A DNA stretch of 64,000 bases from Dysidea avara (GCF_963678975.1 NC_089272.1:43777391-43841390); one strand, 5' to 3'; positions 1-11,494 are shown, counted from the stretch's first letter. Numbers and translations: made by a program. Notes: generated from the sequence alone by a model not told the origin.

Positions 1-450
1 GGTATAGCAGTATCATGAGTGCTCACATTGAGGTGGGGAGATGGGGGTACCAAATACACCGCTTCAAATGAATGGGAATCACAATTGAACTGCAGAGATA
101 AAGTTATAGGGCTGTGCTGTCTCATTAATGGCTGGTATAATTAGTACAGAAAATGTTTAGCCAACTGTAACAAGGCATCAAAGCTTGCCCCACCACCCCA
201 TGAAAAGATGGTGACCACTTTAGCAATTGCTAATTAGTGTGTACTACAGTTCTGTGATGATTGCTACTGTATTATCAATGAATAGCAGAGGATTTAGACA
301 CACAGTCTCATACAGGGGTACGAGATGATTCATTCATAGAGAAGAAAAACAAGTTAACAACACATAAGGAAAGAGAGAATATTGACTTGATGCACATGTA
401 GGATATGTCAAAACTTGATGCTGACATGGCACAAAGCTTTGAGTGAAGGG
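1..450. other. No gene seen at left edge
   Basis: AT-rich sequence with no open frame that looks coding and no repeat partner that I could find in the window. Confidence 0.5.
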
Positions 451-751
451 GAAAACAAGTCTTATCGCCCATGACAGCAGGTTTTATTTTTCACCATGAA
501 CACAAAACTACATGAATACATCTAAATCAGCCACATCAATACATCTACATCAGCCAGACTTGAGTTGTCTGCTATTGCTGGCTGCTTTTTCCCCAAGCAG
601 AGTTTGAGTGGTCTGATGCCTTCTTAATGAAGCTCTGGTCAACCTTGGGATGGCTGTATGTGGCTGTACAGCTCTGTGGTATGGAATACTATATAAACTT
701 TTACTTTCATTTTAACCAATTTTTGAGACCGGAATGGCCCATAATTATATA

Positions 752-1021
752 TTTTTAAAAATTGTTAATTTAAAAATGAAGTAGGGATCTATGCAATAAA
801 AAGTAGTGAAACAAGAGATGAATGATGGTATTACAACATAGCACAGCTCAGTGGGAAGTCCCTACTTTGGCAAGGAACAAAATAATAGCTAATGTGCCAA
901 AGTAGGGACTTTCCCACTGAGCTATGCTCTGCTGTGATACCATCATTCATCTCTTGTTTCACTACTTTTTATTGCATAGATCCCTAGTTCATTTTTAAAT
1001 TACCAATTTTTTTAAAAATAC
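752..1021. repeat. Foldback (long inverted repeat), copy 1
   Basis: Two arms of about 125 bp (752-880 and 895-1021) pair almost completely. Inner pair: 'ccctactttggca' with 'tgccaaagtaggg'. Outer pair: 'aaaaagtagtgaaacaagag' with 'ctcttgtttcactacttttt'. A second copy lies at 41586-41870 and one arm at 62172-62265. Transcripts would form a long hairpin. Confidence 0.85.
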
Positions 1022-1069
1022 TAGTTTGTTTAGTTTTTTGTTGTGGCACAGCTAGCTACAATGTAACTT

Positions 1070-1378
1070 GTATCCACATCTGTAGGTATGGGGAAGGCAG
1101 ATACCATCACTTACAAACATCTTGCCCATTTGCTCAGTGAGAAGTGGATATTCTGTGGTTATGGGCTGGCTTCGCTGTAATTTGGAGTTCTCCTTACTGT
1201 GCTCTTCACTAATGTGTATCAGGGGATCATGTTCTAGATCCAAACATCTCTGTGTGCCTCCAGCTGTCCACCATGCTGTTATTGAGGGGCCGGCATCTGT
1301 CTCCTGTAGAACAATAATGCTTTTGTATTGTGCTTGCTTCTTTTTCTTATAAAATTATGCCTACCAGTAGTACCAGAA
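1070..1378 (-). mobile_element. 309-bp insertion with 11-bp flanking duplication and an open frame
   Basis: The sequence CAATGTAACTT occurs at 1059-1069 and again at 1379-1389, and the intervening 309 bp are absent from the matching place in the second composite element (about 41.9 kb). The minus strand is open throughout (about 90 codons, including 'TAWWTAGGTQRCLDLEHDP' and 'TEQMGKMFVSDGICLPH'). I do not recognise the peptide. It could be a retroposed exon or transcript fragment; no poly-A tail is visible. Insertion with duplication is seen directly; the source is unknown. Confidence 0.5.
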
Positions 1379-2744
1379 CAATGTAACTTACAACTGTTCT
1401 ACTAGAGTGACTGTTGTATTGGAGTATATCTCGGGTCAGCCAAGGGGTGCGCAGCTAGCTACTGTATAGCCTAAAATTTTGAGGAGGAAAATTTTTGCTG
1501 ATTTCACGGTTTTGGGAGTTATCAGCAAAAATTTTAGCCTTGAAATATTTAGACCTCCATATAGTCTAAATGTCTAATACATTTTGGGAGTGTTTGCAAA
1601 TCTGCAAAATTTTTATTTTTAGCAACATTGCTCAACCTCGAAATACTTGCCCCTCAAAATATTTAGGTTATATGGTATACCAATAAGGGTTTGTTTACTG
1701 TGCTGATTGTTAAGAGGTGGGGACTCCCTAATCTATCCACCTACATCTTTATTTGAGGGGGCGTGGTCGCAAACCTATCGTGAACGGGATCCCAATCGTG
1801 AAGTTGTAGATATCTAGCTAGTGTACCTCTTACAGTAGTGCCAGGACTGAAGCGCTTCTGAAATCCAGCTCTGAAATAATTCTGTGATGGCTAAATATGC
1901 CGCTGAAAGAAAGTGTTTGATACAGAAAATTAACACCTTGATATGGTTTCGTAGGACAAAGAAGAAGACAAGCAGCCTGATTGAAGATAAAAGAAAAGAC
2001 AAGGCGCAGAGAGCGAGCCAACACTCATCGGAACCCCAAAAGGCACAACCCACTGCATGGTGAGTTTGTTATTGTGGTGCAAAATTGTGGCCATGCGCTG
2101 CTTCGTTTGGCCTCTAGCCTTGCAACTGTGGTCAGTCAGGCAGTGAGGCAATTAGTGATACTAAAATTCGAATTTTGATGATTCTTTAAAATTCTATATC
2201 CGGCCACCTGTAAGTGTTTTGTTATATTAATGCTGTTTTATATATTATATGGACTAGTACTATTCCACAAAGGTGATTTTTGTCAAGTAAAATGTCTCTA
2301 GGATGATTTTTATTTTTAAAGGCAAGATTTTAGGAGGCCCGCAAAATTTTCAGGTAGCTCCCTACTTAAATGGTACTACCGTACTGTTTGATAATTTGGC
2401 CTAATTTATCTGTAAGCATTTCTATTTTATTTTGTAAAAACCTCTTGCCCTCCCCTCCACTCCCCACTCACTACCCTTATTGGAGCTTGCCTGATACAGT
2501 CATAGTCAACCTCTAGTTGAAAACTATAAATGGTGGGAAACTACTACTTGTACAGTGGATGCTCTGGAAGGTAAAGAATTGGTATATAACATATGAAAAT
2601 TTGGTATACATACTGTAGCTTCACTACAATACACTGATTACTTGAAAAAAGCATTTCTTTCTCAAAGCTTTTAAATCAGTAGGCCAATTTTCCCATAGTC
2701 ACAGTTATTACTCTGACTATATCCACCTTTTCAAACACACTTTA

Positions 2745-2832
2745 TGTAACAACTTTAAACAGGCTGTAGGACCAGGTGTCCTACAGACCTTCAGCACTTG
2801 TGCTGTGAAGCCTTAATAAATAAAAAAAATTA
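2745..2832 (+). repeat. Possible SINE/LINE 3' tail
   Basis: A short stem (GTAGGACC/GGTGTCCTAC), then 'cagcacttgtgctg' and an 'aataaataaa' tail resemble the 3' ends of SINEs mobilised by CR1/L2-like LINEs. A similar tail follows the SINE-like unit at 47.47-47.74 kb. No 5' part is recognised. Confidence 0.3.
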
Positions 2833-2839
2833 AATTAAC

Positions 2840-3820
2840 TATCTATTGAGATCATCACCACCACATTGACACCAGAGTCAAATGGATAACAACTATTATT
2901 ACTTGTGGTTAAACTATTCAGGGACTCAATACTGATACATATACACACTGATGTTGATGATGTCGTTATAGGCCAGAGAGTACAGAGAAGTACTAGCATA
3001 AAATATAATAAGCTCATGTAATGTGAATTGCAGAAAGCAGTACATGGTTGACAAGCTATTAAATATAAATATTTGATGGATGCTTACATACCTCGGGTTG
3101 ACTTAATTCATAGTTGTTCTTCTACTGTGTACAAGAACCTGTAACAAGAAACCCGCTAAGCATAATAAAATAGTATATCAGGCTAATTTCAAGTGGCCAT
3201 GGTATAAGTAATACATGTGACTTGGTGAGCAAACTACTAGTTTACTTTTGTTGAACTAATTTTATGATTTCTTTGCTGTCTACGGAGAATAACCAATTGG
3301 CTGTTAAAAGTTTCAGCCTTGTCTGGTGAATAAATTCATATAGCAATAGATAGCAGGAAGAGCACATGACTGTACAGAAAATAAATAATTACAGGTGCTC
3401 ATTTAATTGATCGTAAGTCACAAGTACAACAGACTATGGAGTTGGGATTTGTCTCATTGCTAATTAGACTAATCTAGACTAAAGTCCTAGACACTGTGTC
3501 TTCCAGAACTTCCAAATATCAATATGTTTATATGGGTAGGTACAGAAGTCACAAGGTTTCTAATTTTATTATGCTATGTAATAACAGTATTATATATATA
3601 TATATATATATAATGAGTTATGCACAGAGTATATGTACTGTTGAATTTATTAATGCTATTCATGTACTCCACTTACCTCACCATAACCATAGTATATACA
3701 GTGCGATTATATTATTTTGTATTGTATGAGTGTTAACTTTTAAAGTACACAGATCACTATTATCACAATTTTGGCGGAGGGCAAATTTCATCATTTCCTG
3801 TGGTTGATTCACACCTAGGT
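2840..3820. other. No gene seen
   Basis: AT-rich sequence with a short (TA)n run at about 3593-3612. Open frames are short and unsupported. Confidence 0.5.
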
Positions 3821-3822
3821 AG

Positions 3823-4257
3823 TATTGCGGATTGCGTGACCGTTGTCAATAAGTTTTTTAGGTCAATGATATCACGTGAAAAGTAACCAATCGAAAGACA
3901 TTATACACTGAGTTTAAAATTAAGTTACAGCCAGTCTATCCGTTTCACATGCAAGTAGTTACTCATGCCTGTATCTTATTCAGTAGACTCGAGGTTGCGA
4001 TGGACAGTTCTTTCACTGACGAATAGCATACGTACTACCAGCTTCTTCAGCAGGCTTTGCTATTAAACAAGATGTGTTGCCAAACAATTCGCCACCTTGG
4101 ATCTACTGATATAGGCATGAGTAGCTGTGAATCAGATAGATGGCTGCAACTTAGTTTTAAACCGAGTCTATAATGAATGGCTTTCGATTGGTTACTTTTC
4201 ACGTGATATCATTGACCTTAAATTTTTTTTGACAATGGTCACGCAATCTACAGTAAT
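3823..4257. mobile_element. Foldback element with about 95-bp arms
   Basis: The left arm (about 3828-3925) and right arm (about 4150-4252) are inverted copies. Paired landmarks are 'gattgcgtgaccgttgtcaa' with 'gacaatggtcacgcaatc' and 'atgatatcacgtgaaaagta' with 'cttttcacgtgatatcat'. The centre is non-coding. No target duplication could be fixed by eye. Confidence 0.8.
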
Positions 4258-4504
4258 ATGACTGCCAATATCATGTATTAAATTTAAAAACTACATTAAA
4301 TTATATTTTTCCCATAACTGAATTACATTCACTACTTGGCTTCTGTATGTACTGTGGTACATAGACGAAGTATAATTATAGTGCATGTTTGCATTTTTAT
4401 AGGGTTCCTGATTTATTACATTTATTTATTTATTTTTATTTTTGGCAAAGAGGCTAAAATAGCCTGTACACTAAATCATGATAGAAAAAAATACATATCA
4501 TTAG

Positions 4505-4925
4505 TCCAATGCATATCCAGCTCTGCAATGAGCGTGCCTCAGCAATAAACTGTTCCAAGAATTCACTACACGATGAGAAAAAAAGTTTCTTTGTAGTAAA
4601 CAAGAAGAATGGCACTTGTAAATTTTTAAATGATGTCCTCTGGTAATTCCTGGTGACTGTGTGAAAAAATCATTAACATTGATATCCACTAAATTATCTG
4701 ACATAGAAGTATCATGTCACCATGCTGATGATGATAATTAAGTGAAGGCAACCTTAATTCTGTGAGTCTTGTGCCATAGTCACTATCATGCAAATTGTTT
4801 ATCAATTTGGTTGCTCTTCGTTGAATTGTTTAAACTTTCTTTTGGTCTAATAGGTAGTGGGGTCCCCATATTACATTACCATACACTAGTATAGGACGTA
4901 TACCATAGATCTGTAGAGACAACCA
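4505..4925 (-). pseudogene. LINE reverse-transcriptase C-terminal fragment (CR1/L2-like)
   Basis: The minus strand carries pieces typical of the C-terminal end of non-LTR retrotransposon ORF2: 'YGNVIWGPHYLLDQ', 'IQRRATKLI', 'RLTELRLPSL', 'GDMI' and, in the 67-codon open frame at 4501-4704, 'SPGITRGHHLKIYK' with 'NFFSHRVVNSWNSL'. The pieces fall in more than one frame and the RT catalytic motifs are absent, so only the 3' coding end remains. A 5'-truncated insertion is the simplest explanation. Confidence 0.7.
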
Positions 4926-5084
4926 ACATGTCGGAGTCTAAATAAGAAAAATTTCTTTTAATCAATGCAAGTATGTGATTTGCTTTGTTAGTTACAATGT
5001 ATAGCTATAGCAAACTGTGAGTACATCTCAATTAGTACTGATTTCATTGTTATTGGGAAGGACATGTATCTTACTCACATCCAG

Positions 5085-5310
5085 CTAGTACTGGTCATCC
5101 TCTAGGTCACTTTGTTCTTTGCTACTGCTATTGTCACTACTACTGGAAGTTTCATCTGGTGAAGGTTGACTGATCTGAGACAATGAACTTTGGTTCATTG
5201 ACTGTAAATCCATAGGAAGTGAACCAACAGCAGATAGTTCATTGTCCAGGTTGTCACTCTCTAAGCTATGATCACTTGAATGCTGTGTTGATATATCAGT
5301 GCAGGTCCTC
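5085..5310 (-). pseudogene. Possible C-terminal exon, Ser/Asp/Glu-rich (unidentified)
   Basis: One minus-strand frame is open for about 75 codons and ends in TAG at 5085-5087. It reads as a low-complexity acidic and serine-rich tail ('SPDETSSSSDNSSSKEQSD', then 'LEDDQY' before the stop). A neighbouring frame just upstream carries 'FEDLMEIDVGGMDMLLEDL'. Tails like this end many transposases and nuclear proteins, but I recognise no domain. It may be a remnant of a spliced gene. Confidence 0.3.
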
Positions 5311-6250
5311 TAACAGCATGTCCATTCCTCCCACATCAATCTCCATCAAGTCTTCAAACTGCCCTGGGAGTGACAGATATGGAGCTACTACCAGACAAAT
5401 GTGAATCATCATCTTATCCCTCAGCTAGTTGCTGAGATGTTAGTAGTATTTTGCCCTCAAGTTGGTCAAACTCTACATTGTTCTGTAAAACATCGTAAAT
5501 AATGTTTTTAAATGACAATTTGGTAACTTCAATGAAGAAACTGTCTGGCCCTGATATACATATTTAAAAACTTGGTGTTACACACTATATCACATTATAT
5601 CGTACCATTGTATTTGACACTGTTTTGGACTATTTGGGTGACATTGACCAGAAATATTCTTCTCTGCTTCAGTACATGTGGTTCTTACACTTCTACAAGA
5701 GCACAGGAATGTGATGTCATATAAGGTTAATATCTACTACCTTTCTCATTGTTTCCAGGTCCTTTGGAGTTGAGATGACTTTGTGGTAGTTAAGTTGTTT
5801 TTTTACATTGGGTTCCAGGTACTTGTAGTTTCTTGGGCGCACCTTTTTTACAGCGAAGGTGTTTTTGGGGTGGATATCACTCATTTTTGTCAGTGATAGA
5901 CTCTACATTTGGTTTAAAAGGTTATTTTTTTGGAAATGAGCAATTAACATTAATGCAGAATATTATCTTGGAGAGTCAGTAAAATCCATACATAATAATG
6001 ATTGTTTCATAACACCGTAAATTCGGAAGTATGAATTTACGGTGTAGTATGACTGTTCTATTAGAGTAAATTTATCTTTACTGCCTGTACGTGATGAATA
6101 TATCTCATATCTGTGCATGTTAAATGCTTCAGACACCTAATTAAACTTGCAAGTGCCTAATTAGTTCACAGTTGCTACACAGCTATAAATACATTTGTAA
6201 TTGTTATCATCATAATCATTTATCATGTTATAACCTTTTTTTTAATATTT
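5311..6250. other. No gene seen; one perfect hairpin at 6012-6045
   Basis: Mostly AT-rich. The only structure is a 13-bp perfect stem, ACACCGTAAATTC (6012-6024) with GAATTTACGGTGT (6033-6045), around an 8-nt loop. A copy of the recurrent GACTGTTCTATTAGAG motif follows at 6051-6066. Confidence 0.5.
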
Positions 6251-6615
6251 TGGTCACAACTTCAGGATTAGAGCAGCAGAGAAAGGAATAGAGGACTCAA
6301 CCATCAAGACTTGTATATGGGAGATGGAACAGTATTGCGATGGACAATGCCGGTACTAACCCCTCAAGGGTGTTGCAGTACAGTATAGATGCAAGACCAG
6401 AGCCTTGATCGTCACCTTTTGACTGTGGTCACAACTTCAGGATTGGAGCAGCAGAGAAAGGAATGAAGGACTCAATCATCAAGACTCGGGGAGATGGAAT
6501 AGTATTGCCATGGACAATGCCAGCACTAACCAACCCCTCAAGGATGTCACAGTGCAGTATCGATACAACCACTCCAACCAGTGCATAAGACCAGAGCTCA
6601 ATCATCACCTTTTGG
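6251..6615 (+). pseudogene. Tandemly duplicated tyrosine-recombinase scrap (Crypton/DIRS-like), broken
   Basis: Two head-to-tail copies (about 6251-6425 and 6426-6615), roughly 85% alike, each contain 'HNFRI' followed by 'AAEKG' and 'IKT'. This resembles the HxxR block of eukaryotic tyrosine recombinases, 'HSFRxGAAT...G...D..IKxLGRW'. Only the C-terminal catalytic box is present. The family could be Crypton-type or DIRS-type; the fragment is too short to choose. It is a fossil piece of an element, duplicated locally after or during decay. Confidence 0.5.
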
Positions 6616-7335
6616 CTGAAATTTTTATACTTGATGAAGCAATTAAAACAAAAAAGTTGTAGTACTTGTACTTTCCTGAGGGAACATGTCCCCAGAGTCC
6701 CAGACTCCCTTGCCTGTTCAGCAGAATAATAGGATTGAGCCTTACTACCAGTTTCACCTTTATCCTTGGACTGAATGTACATATCAGCAACATAATACAG
6801 TAGCTGTAGATAATGCTAGTTAATGCCCCTAGGCAGAGCTATAGGGGTGGGAATTTTTCCCTACTATCATACTATCATAGTAGTTCTTCTCGCAGTTCTT
6901 TGCCTGGCCATCATCAACTACTGTCTATCAACTGCTGTCAAAACATTAGTCTCGTCCCCCAGACCCTTCCTCAAGCATGCTTATCACACAAAAATAACTT
7001 AGTTTAGCAGTGCACAAACAATTATTCATTGACAGCTTATACTACACTTACCGCATTTTTGAACCATGTATACCACCAGAATCCACCAGATTGACAACTA
7101 ACACGTGATCTATTTAGGGGAAATCTCGTGGAAAGTCCCTAATTACCTTAAGAGGACACTCATGATACGTGGTTTTAAATTTAATGGTTTAAGAATGTAA
7201 CTGGATGGTGAGGCGTACTTTAATCGGCTCGACTTTACTGAGAAACTCGAGCCCCTCGTGAGAAACTACATCGCTTGAGCAACGCTTGAAAAAGTAAGAG
7301 TCAAGAATACTGAGGGACTCTATGATATATGCCGG
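6616..7335. other. No gene seen; CpG-bearing stretch at 7200-7335
   Basis: Nothing recognisable. The last 130 bp are richer in CG dinucleotides than the surroundings and precede the weak ORF at 7342, so a promoter is possible but unsupported. Confidence 0.35.
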
Positions 7336-7341
7336 TCTTGA

Positions 7342-7545
7342 ATGCTAACGAAACGAGGAGTGAAGTTTGTGCAACGTGTCACATCGCCACACACTGATTC
7401 ACCGTGTTTGTGCGATAGGGTTTTTGGACCTGTCCACCAGATGTTGAAAGGAAATTCATTCCACCACATGTTGAAAGGAAATTCATTCCAACTTGTCAGA
7501 AGTTATTGGTATACTCATTGTTGGGGTCCATGGGGACATCGATGA
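7342..7545 (+). CDS. Weak ORF, 67 codons, unidentified; possible first exon
   Basis: It opens with 'MLTKRGVKFVQRVTSPHTD' and contains a 26-bp tandem duplication (about 7441-7491) that repeats 'MLKGNSF' in frame. No domain is recognised. It lies just upstream of the splice-donor-like series at 7.6-9.2 kb, so it may be the 5' exon of a transcript there. Length and composition alone do not prove coding. Confidence 0.25.
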   Translation: MLTKRGVKFVQRVTSPHTDSPCLCDRVFGPVHQMLKGNSFHHMLKGNSFQLVRSYWYTHCWGPWGHR

Positions 7546-8135
7546 TCATTTACCAGTCAGCTGTAAGTAATGTCACAACAGAAGGAAAGGAACCATTTCC
7601 ATACCCCTATGGCATACTGATTTTCCAGGTCAGTTTATGTACACCCAACCACAGAAATGTAGAACTTTGGTTGCAGGTGGAAAATAAACACCTTTTTACT
7701 CAGTTACAAGAGATTCACCCAGCTGGGATAAAATGTTGAAGTGAATGTCATTAGTACCTACTTGCGGTTCATCAGGTATTGGACAATTCCAAGTGTCCAG
7801 ATTATGCAGTTGTCCAGTTTACACGTTTAGGCAAGTTCCACAACATCCTATAATCTATTACTATATCAGTGTGGAATAATGCTTATATAATATTTTTCAT
7901 ATTCCAGGCTTTAGGTATGTGTATTGTATTTAACACCTGCATGTTGGTTTTTGCAGGCCATCTGGTCATACTGGTTTATCCACTAGCAGTTGAATGTGAT
8001 CATGGTACATATGTAAGTTGAGACCATGCAGGAACAAAGATAGAGGTGTCATGAATTTCAGGTCAGTTGACATTCAGGGGAATTGTATTATTGCAATTGT
8101 TCTTTTTGTAGTTATCAATTATCAGTGACCAGTTT

Positions 8136-8458
8136 GTGATAGCGTACTTTTGTTTGACTAATGACCAAATGTTCTGGTTTACATGCTTACCCAACAGTTA
8201 TGTTACTCACTTAACCTGCATATGGGATATATATTTTTAGTTCATTTTGATTATTCATCCTTTATTGGTACAGCCTGGCATATTGATTTTTTGCACATTC
8301 TCTTTTGAATTCAGTGCCTGCTGGATTGTTTCGTCAGATATCGAAACAGATGTCTTTGGTGTTGCGACCGATGTTCCAGGTCAGTTTGCGTGTGTGTTTA
8401 ATTTAAGGTTGACTTCAGTGCCTGCTTATTCTTTTACAGGTCTCGGTATTGAGTGTCA
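8136..8458 (+). repeat. Direct repeat, unit 1 (partner 8897-9245)
   Basis: About 90% identical to 8897-9245 by eye. The partner differs by a short tandem expansion of 'aatgttctggtttgact' near 8927-8965. Confidence 0.8.
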
Positions 8459-8896
8459 TGAATTTCAGGTCAGTTGACGTACAGAAGAATTGTATTATTG
8501 CAATTGTTGTTTTTGCAGTTATCAATTATCACTGTATACTAGTGATGTGAATTTGCAGGTCAGTCTACTCAGATGTATCAGGCATAGTGTTGATGGGTTC
8601 GAACAAGTATCCAGTGTAGACTGTAGTGGCATCAAGGGTGTTAATTTCCAGGTCAGTTTACATGTTGTGATGTTAGTGATTTTTTCCTAGTACCCAGATA
8701 TTAAGTGTATTGTATTTAATGCCCACCTGTTATGTTTTTAAATTATGGTATATCAGTGTAGACAGTGCAACAGTAAGCCTTCTGTGTTGTAGTAACTATT
8801 TGTTTCATAATATTATGCTGTTGTCCCGGAATGGAACAATTTTTGGCAACCAGTGTGAAGTCCGGTGGTACAAACATTGTATTATGACCAAGTTGT

Positions 8897-9245
8897 GATA
8901 GCGTACTTTTGTTTTACTAATGTCCTAATGTTCTGGTTTGACTAATGTTCTGGTTTGACTAATGTTCTGGTTTAACATGCTTACCCAACAGTTATGTTAT
9001 TCATTCACTTAGCCTGGGATATAATTTTTGTTCATTTCGATTATCCATGCTATTATTGACACAGCCCGGCATATTGATTTTTTGTACATTCTCTTTTAAT
9101 TCAGTGCCTGCTGGATTGTGTCATCAGATATCGAAACAAGTGTTTTTGGTGTTGCGACCGATGTTCCAGGTCAGTTGCATGAGTGTTTAATTTAAGGTTA
9201 ACTTCAGTGCCTGCTTATTCTTTTACAGGTCTCAGTATCGTCATG
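8897..9245 (+). repeat. Direct repeat, unit 2 (partner 8136-8458)
   Basis: Second copy of the block at 8136-8458. It contains three tandem 'aatgttctggttt' repeats that are single in the first copy. Confidence 0.8.
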
Positions 9246-9559
9246 CTGACATACAAGAAATCATCACTATTGTTGGAACTATTTTTAGTCAAGTCTTGAT
9301 GTGATGTTAATTAACGTTGTTACACATTGTTGTATGTTTACCATATGGCAAGAAATTATCATGGCCATCATGAAATTTGAATATTGTGTAAGTTGTGTGG
9401 ACCAACCCCAACTCCTACATGGTCACTGGCAAACCACGAGCCACATTCGAGCCACAACACCACCAACCACATTCGAGCAATCCATTACAAAATTTTGTTG
9501 CACCATTTGTGTGTGCATAATACTTAATGAAAGCCACAACACAAGCTACATGGTACACA

Positions 9560-10980
9560 CTACATAGAGGTGGTAACCCCTAAAGGCTTGTTACCTTTTG
9601 TATTCACCTTATCGGCCTTTGTGGTTAATCTATTAAAAATTACATGTAAATAGAGAATTGAAGAGTATGCTTAAAGCACCTTCGCTAGTGATTTTGTTCT
9701 TCAAACCATATAAAACAACTGGCGATTTATAAACGCTCGCATGGGGTGTGGTACTAAATGGAATTTAAAAGATTTCTGTTTAAAACGCCATCCCTAGGGA
9801 ACTTACGGTTCAGCACGCTGTCACAACTTGTTTATCAGGCATTAGAGTTTGTGTCCACGTCGTGTCTTTAAAAGTTATTGTAGGGATTAGAGGTTGATTG
9901 AAGAAAATACGTGTATAGGCAAACCAGGATTGGATAATGTCAGTGTTAGATGGACTATACAAACACAGCTATGTTGACTGGTTGACTGGTATAACGTGAC
10001 AGTAGTTGTAACATAAGGTAGAGAAATAAAGTGAAATACGCCTATTTTTTTTTTTGCGATGGTTACTTTTTTATTTTAGCGAGGTCACAAGAAAACTATA
10101 ACGACTCCTAAAGATTTTTTATCACGTAACGCAATACAAATCTATTGAGAGATGTTGCGTAATTTAGGACTAATATTGCGAAACCGGCCCTACACGTAAA
10201 TAACTCACAGTAGTGGCCGCGCGTCTTTTAATTGGGCGTGCGCTTTGTAGTTTCTTGGCCGCGCGACTCACTACCGTGAGTCTTGATATTATGTAATATT
10301 AGATTCGTTACAGTAACTATATTACTTAGGTAAGTGTTAAATTTGTAAGTAAAGTACCTTGAGTTATATTACCTGTTTTTATAGCGTATTTCATTACATT
10401 ACTTAGTTGCCACAAAAGTAATAATATTACGTAATTACAATAAAAGCACAGAACATTATTTTTATTGCTTGAAATCAATCTATGAACAGTATAAACTTCA
10501 CAAGCAGTGTTAACTTCAATTTCTTCATTTCTATATTATAGTACAATAATAGCTGCTGTAATATTTTAATATTGTGTTATTGTCACAGGCTGACCCTCTC
10601 CTGTTATGACATTAAGTGTACCAAAATCAGTTTGGAGGTGCTTCCTACAGTCATTACCGTGATAAGTATTTTCTAATGAATACACTGACAATAATGAACT
10701 GTTAGCTTGTTACCATGATTACTATCAATGGGCGTGGTTAGAAAACCACATTAGTAGCTATAATATAAATTACATGAAAAATTAATTGTGCCAATCTCAA
10801 ATTCAACTAGCACATATTATATGTACATGTGGCTCTTGCTGAAATTTGGGGTGTGGTAAAAATTGTACCATAGAAACCACAAGCTACCACATGATCAATG
10901 CTATCTGACTACATACTGTACCCACACAACAAAAATAACATGAATCTTATTCAGCAAAGATGGTACCAACAGGCACCTAG
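9560..10980. other. No gene seen; terminal scrap of the 13.4-kb element near 10245-10285
   Basis: AT-rich, with no coding frame. At 10265-10282 the palindrome GACTCAC-TACC-GTGAGTC, preceded by 'cttggccgcgc', matches the hairpin terminus of the element at 13394 and 29469. It is a fragment of that family. Confidence 0.5.
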
Positions 10981-10981
10981 G

Positions 10982-11332
10982 TCATGGACTACACACTCTA
11001 GACAGAGCTTGTATGAGGTGGTTACCGCAACCTAAGCGAAAATAGCTGGGACTCACTACCACTGTCGTTTCCTTGAGCAAAGAAATTTTACCCCCATGCA
11101 TTGCTCCAGCCACCCAGCTGTTAAACCTGATGCATTCATGACTAAATAGGGCACAGCTGAAGGACAGCCTTCCATCTTTACTGTAAAAATAATTTCCCAA
11201 AAAAGTTGACAAAAGTGAAAGGAGGCCTGAGATAGTCTGGAGTAGCCGCCCCTTCACAAATAGGAGGGTGCCGGGCTGCGCCAGACTAGGCCCGAGAAAT
11301 ACTTGGAAGAGTGAACAAGCCGGCCTTCGCAA
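10982..11332 (-). CDS. Weak ORF, 116 codons, unidentified
   Basis: Open minus-strand frame beginning 'MRRPACSLFQVFLGPSLA'. No domain, signal or neighbouring splice evidence; the composition is leucine- and serine-rich with a hydrophobic centre. It may be a chance frame. Confidence 0.15.
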   Translation of the reverse strand: MRRPACSLFQVFLGPSLAQPGTLLFVKGRLLQTISGLLSLLSTFLGNYFYSKDGRLSFSCALFSHECIRFNSWVAGAMHGGKISLLKETTVVVSPSYFRLGCGNHLIQALSRVCSP

Positions 11333-11455
11333 ATATTTAAATCCTCACACATATCCACCCACTACTATAACCTTAGCCTCTGTCATCATTGGCACAGTCT
11401 TTGATAGACAACGCTTGCTTACTCTTAATCATTAAGCCACTACGTTGATCGTTGG

Positions 11456-11481
11456 CATTTGGAATTAACGAATTCCAAATG
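11456..11481. repeat. Short palindrome, 11-bp stem
   Basis: CATTTGGAATT (11456-11466) pairs perfectly with AATTCCAAATG (11471-11481) around a 4-nt loop. Confidence 0.8.
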
Positions 11482-11494
11482 TCTTGACTTAAAA

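Larger units (their letters stand above)
745..2392 (+). mobile_element. Composite non-autonomous element, copy 1
   Basis: It begins with a foldback (752-1021) and continues with a segment containing 'attggagtatatctcgggtc', a region near 1920-2140 and a closing stretch that ends 'taccgtactgtttgata'. The same blocks occur in the same order at 41575-43181. By eye the parts are about 75-85% identical. The left edge abuts 'cccataa' and the right edge abuts 'tttggcctaa'; ATAA is present on both sides and may be a 4-bp target duplication. Neither copy encodes a recognisable protein. The ends are not inverted repeats, so the mobilising superfamily is unknown. Confidence 0.6.
452..2707 (+). mobile_element. 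TIR element of the TGTGACTGG family, copy A, split by an insertion
   Basis: The stretches 452-744 and 2393-2707 align by eye with one continuous element at 40085-40717. Shared landmarks are 'tggctgcttttt', 'gtggctgtacagctc', 'gaatggcccataa', 'ttggcctaa' and 'ggtgggaaact'. The right end keeps a worn 'ttttcccatagtcacag', matching the better-preserved right end of copy B. Copy A is interrupted between 'cccataa' and 'tttggcctaa' by the composite element described next, so copy B serves as the empty site. No coding capacity is evident; it looks non-autonomous. Confidence 0.6.
7560..9250 (+). other. Locus with seven CAG|GTCAGT donor-like motifs and internal duplications
   Basis: CAGGTCAGT occurs at 7626, 8059, 8377, 8466, 8556, 8649 and 9167, usually after a pyrimidine-rich 'aatttcag' or 'gttccag' context. 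Two long blocks are direct repeats: 8136-8458 and 8897-9245. They share 'gatagcgtacttttg', 'cttacccaacagttatgtta' and 'gttgcgaccgatgttccag'. A shorter repeat pairs 8050-8125 with 8460-8530. No long reading frame spans the locus. It may be a multi-exon non-coding transcript, a decayed gene with duplicated exons, or a repeat that happens to carry donor sequences. Confidence 0.45.
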
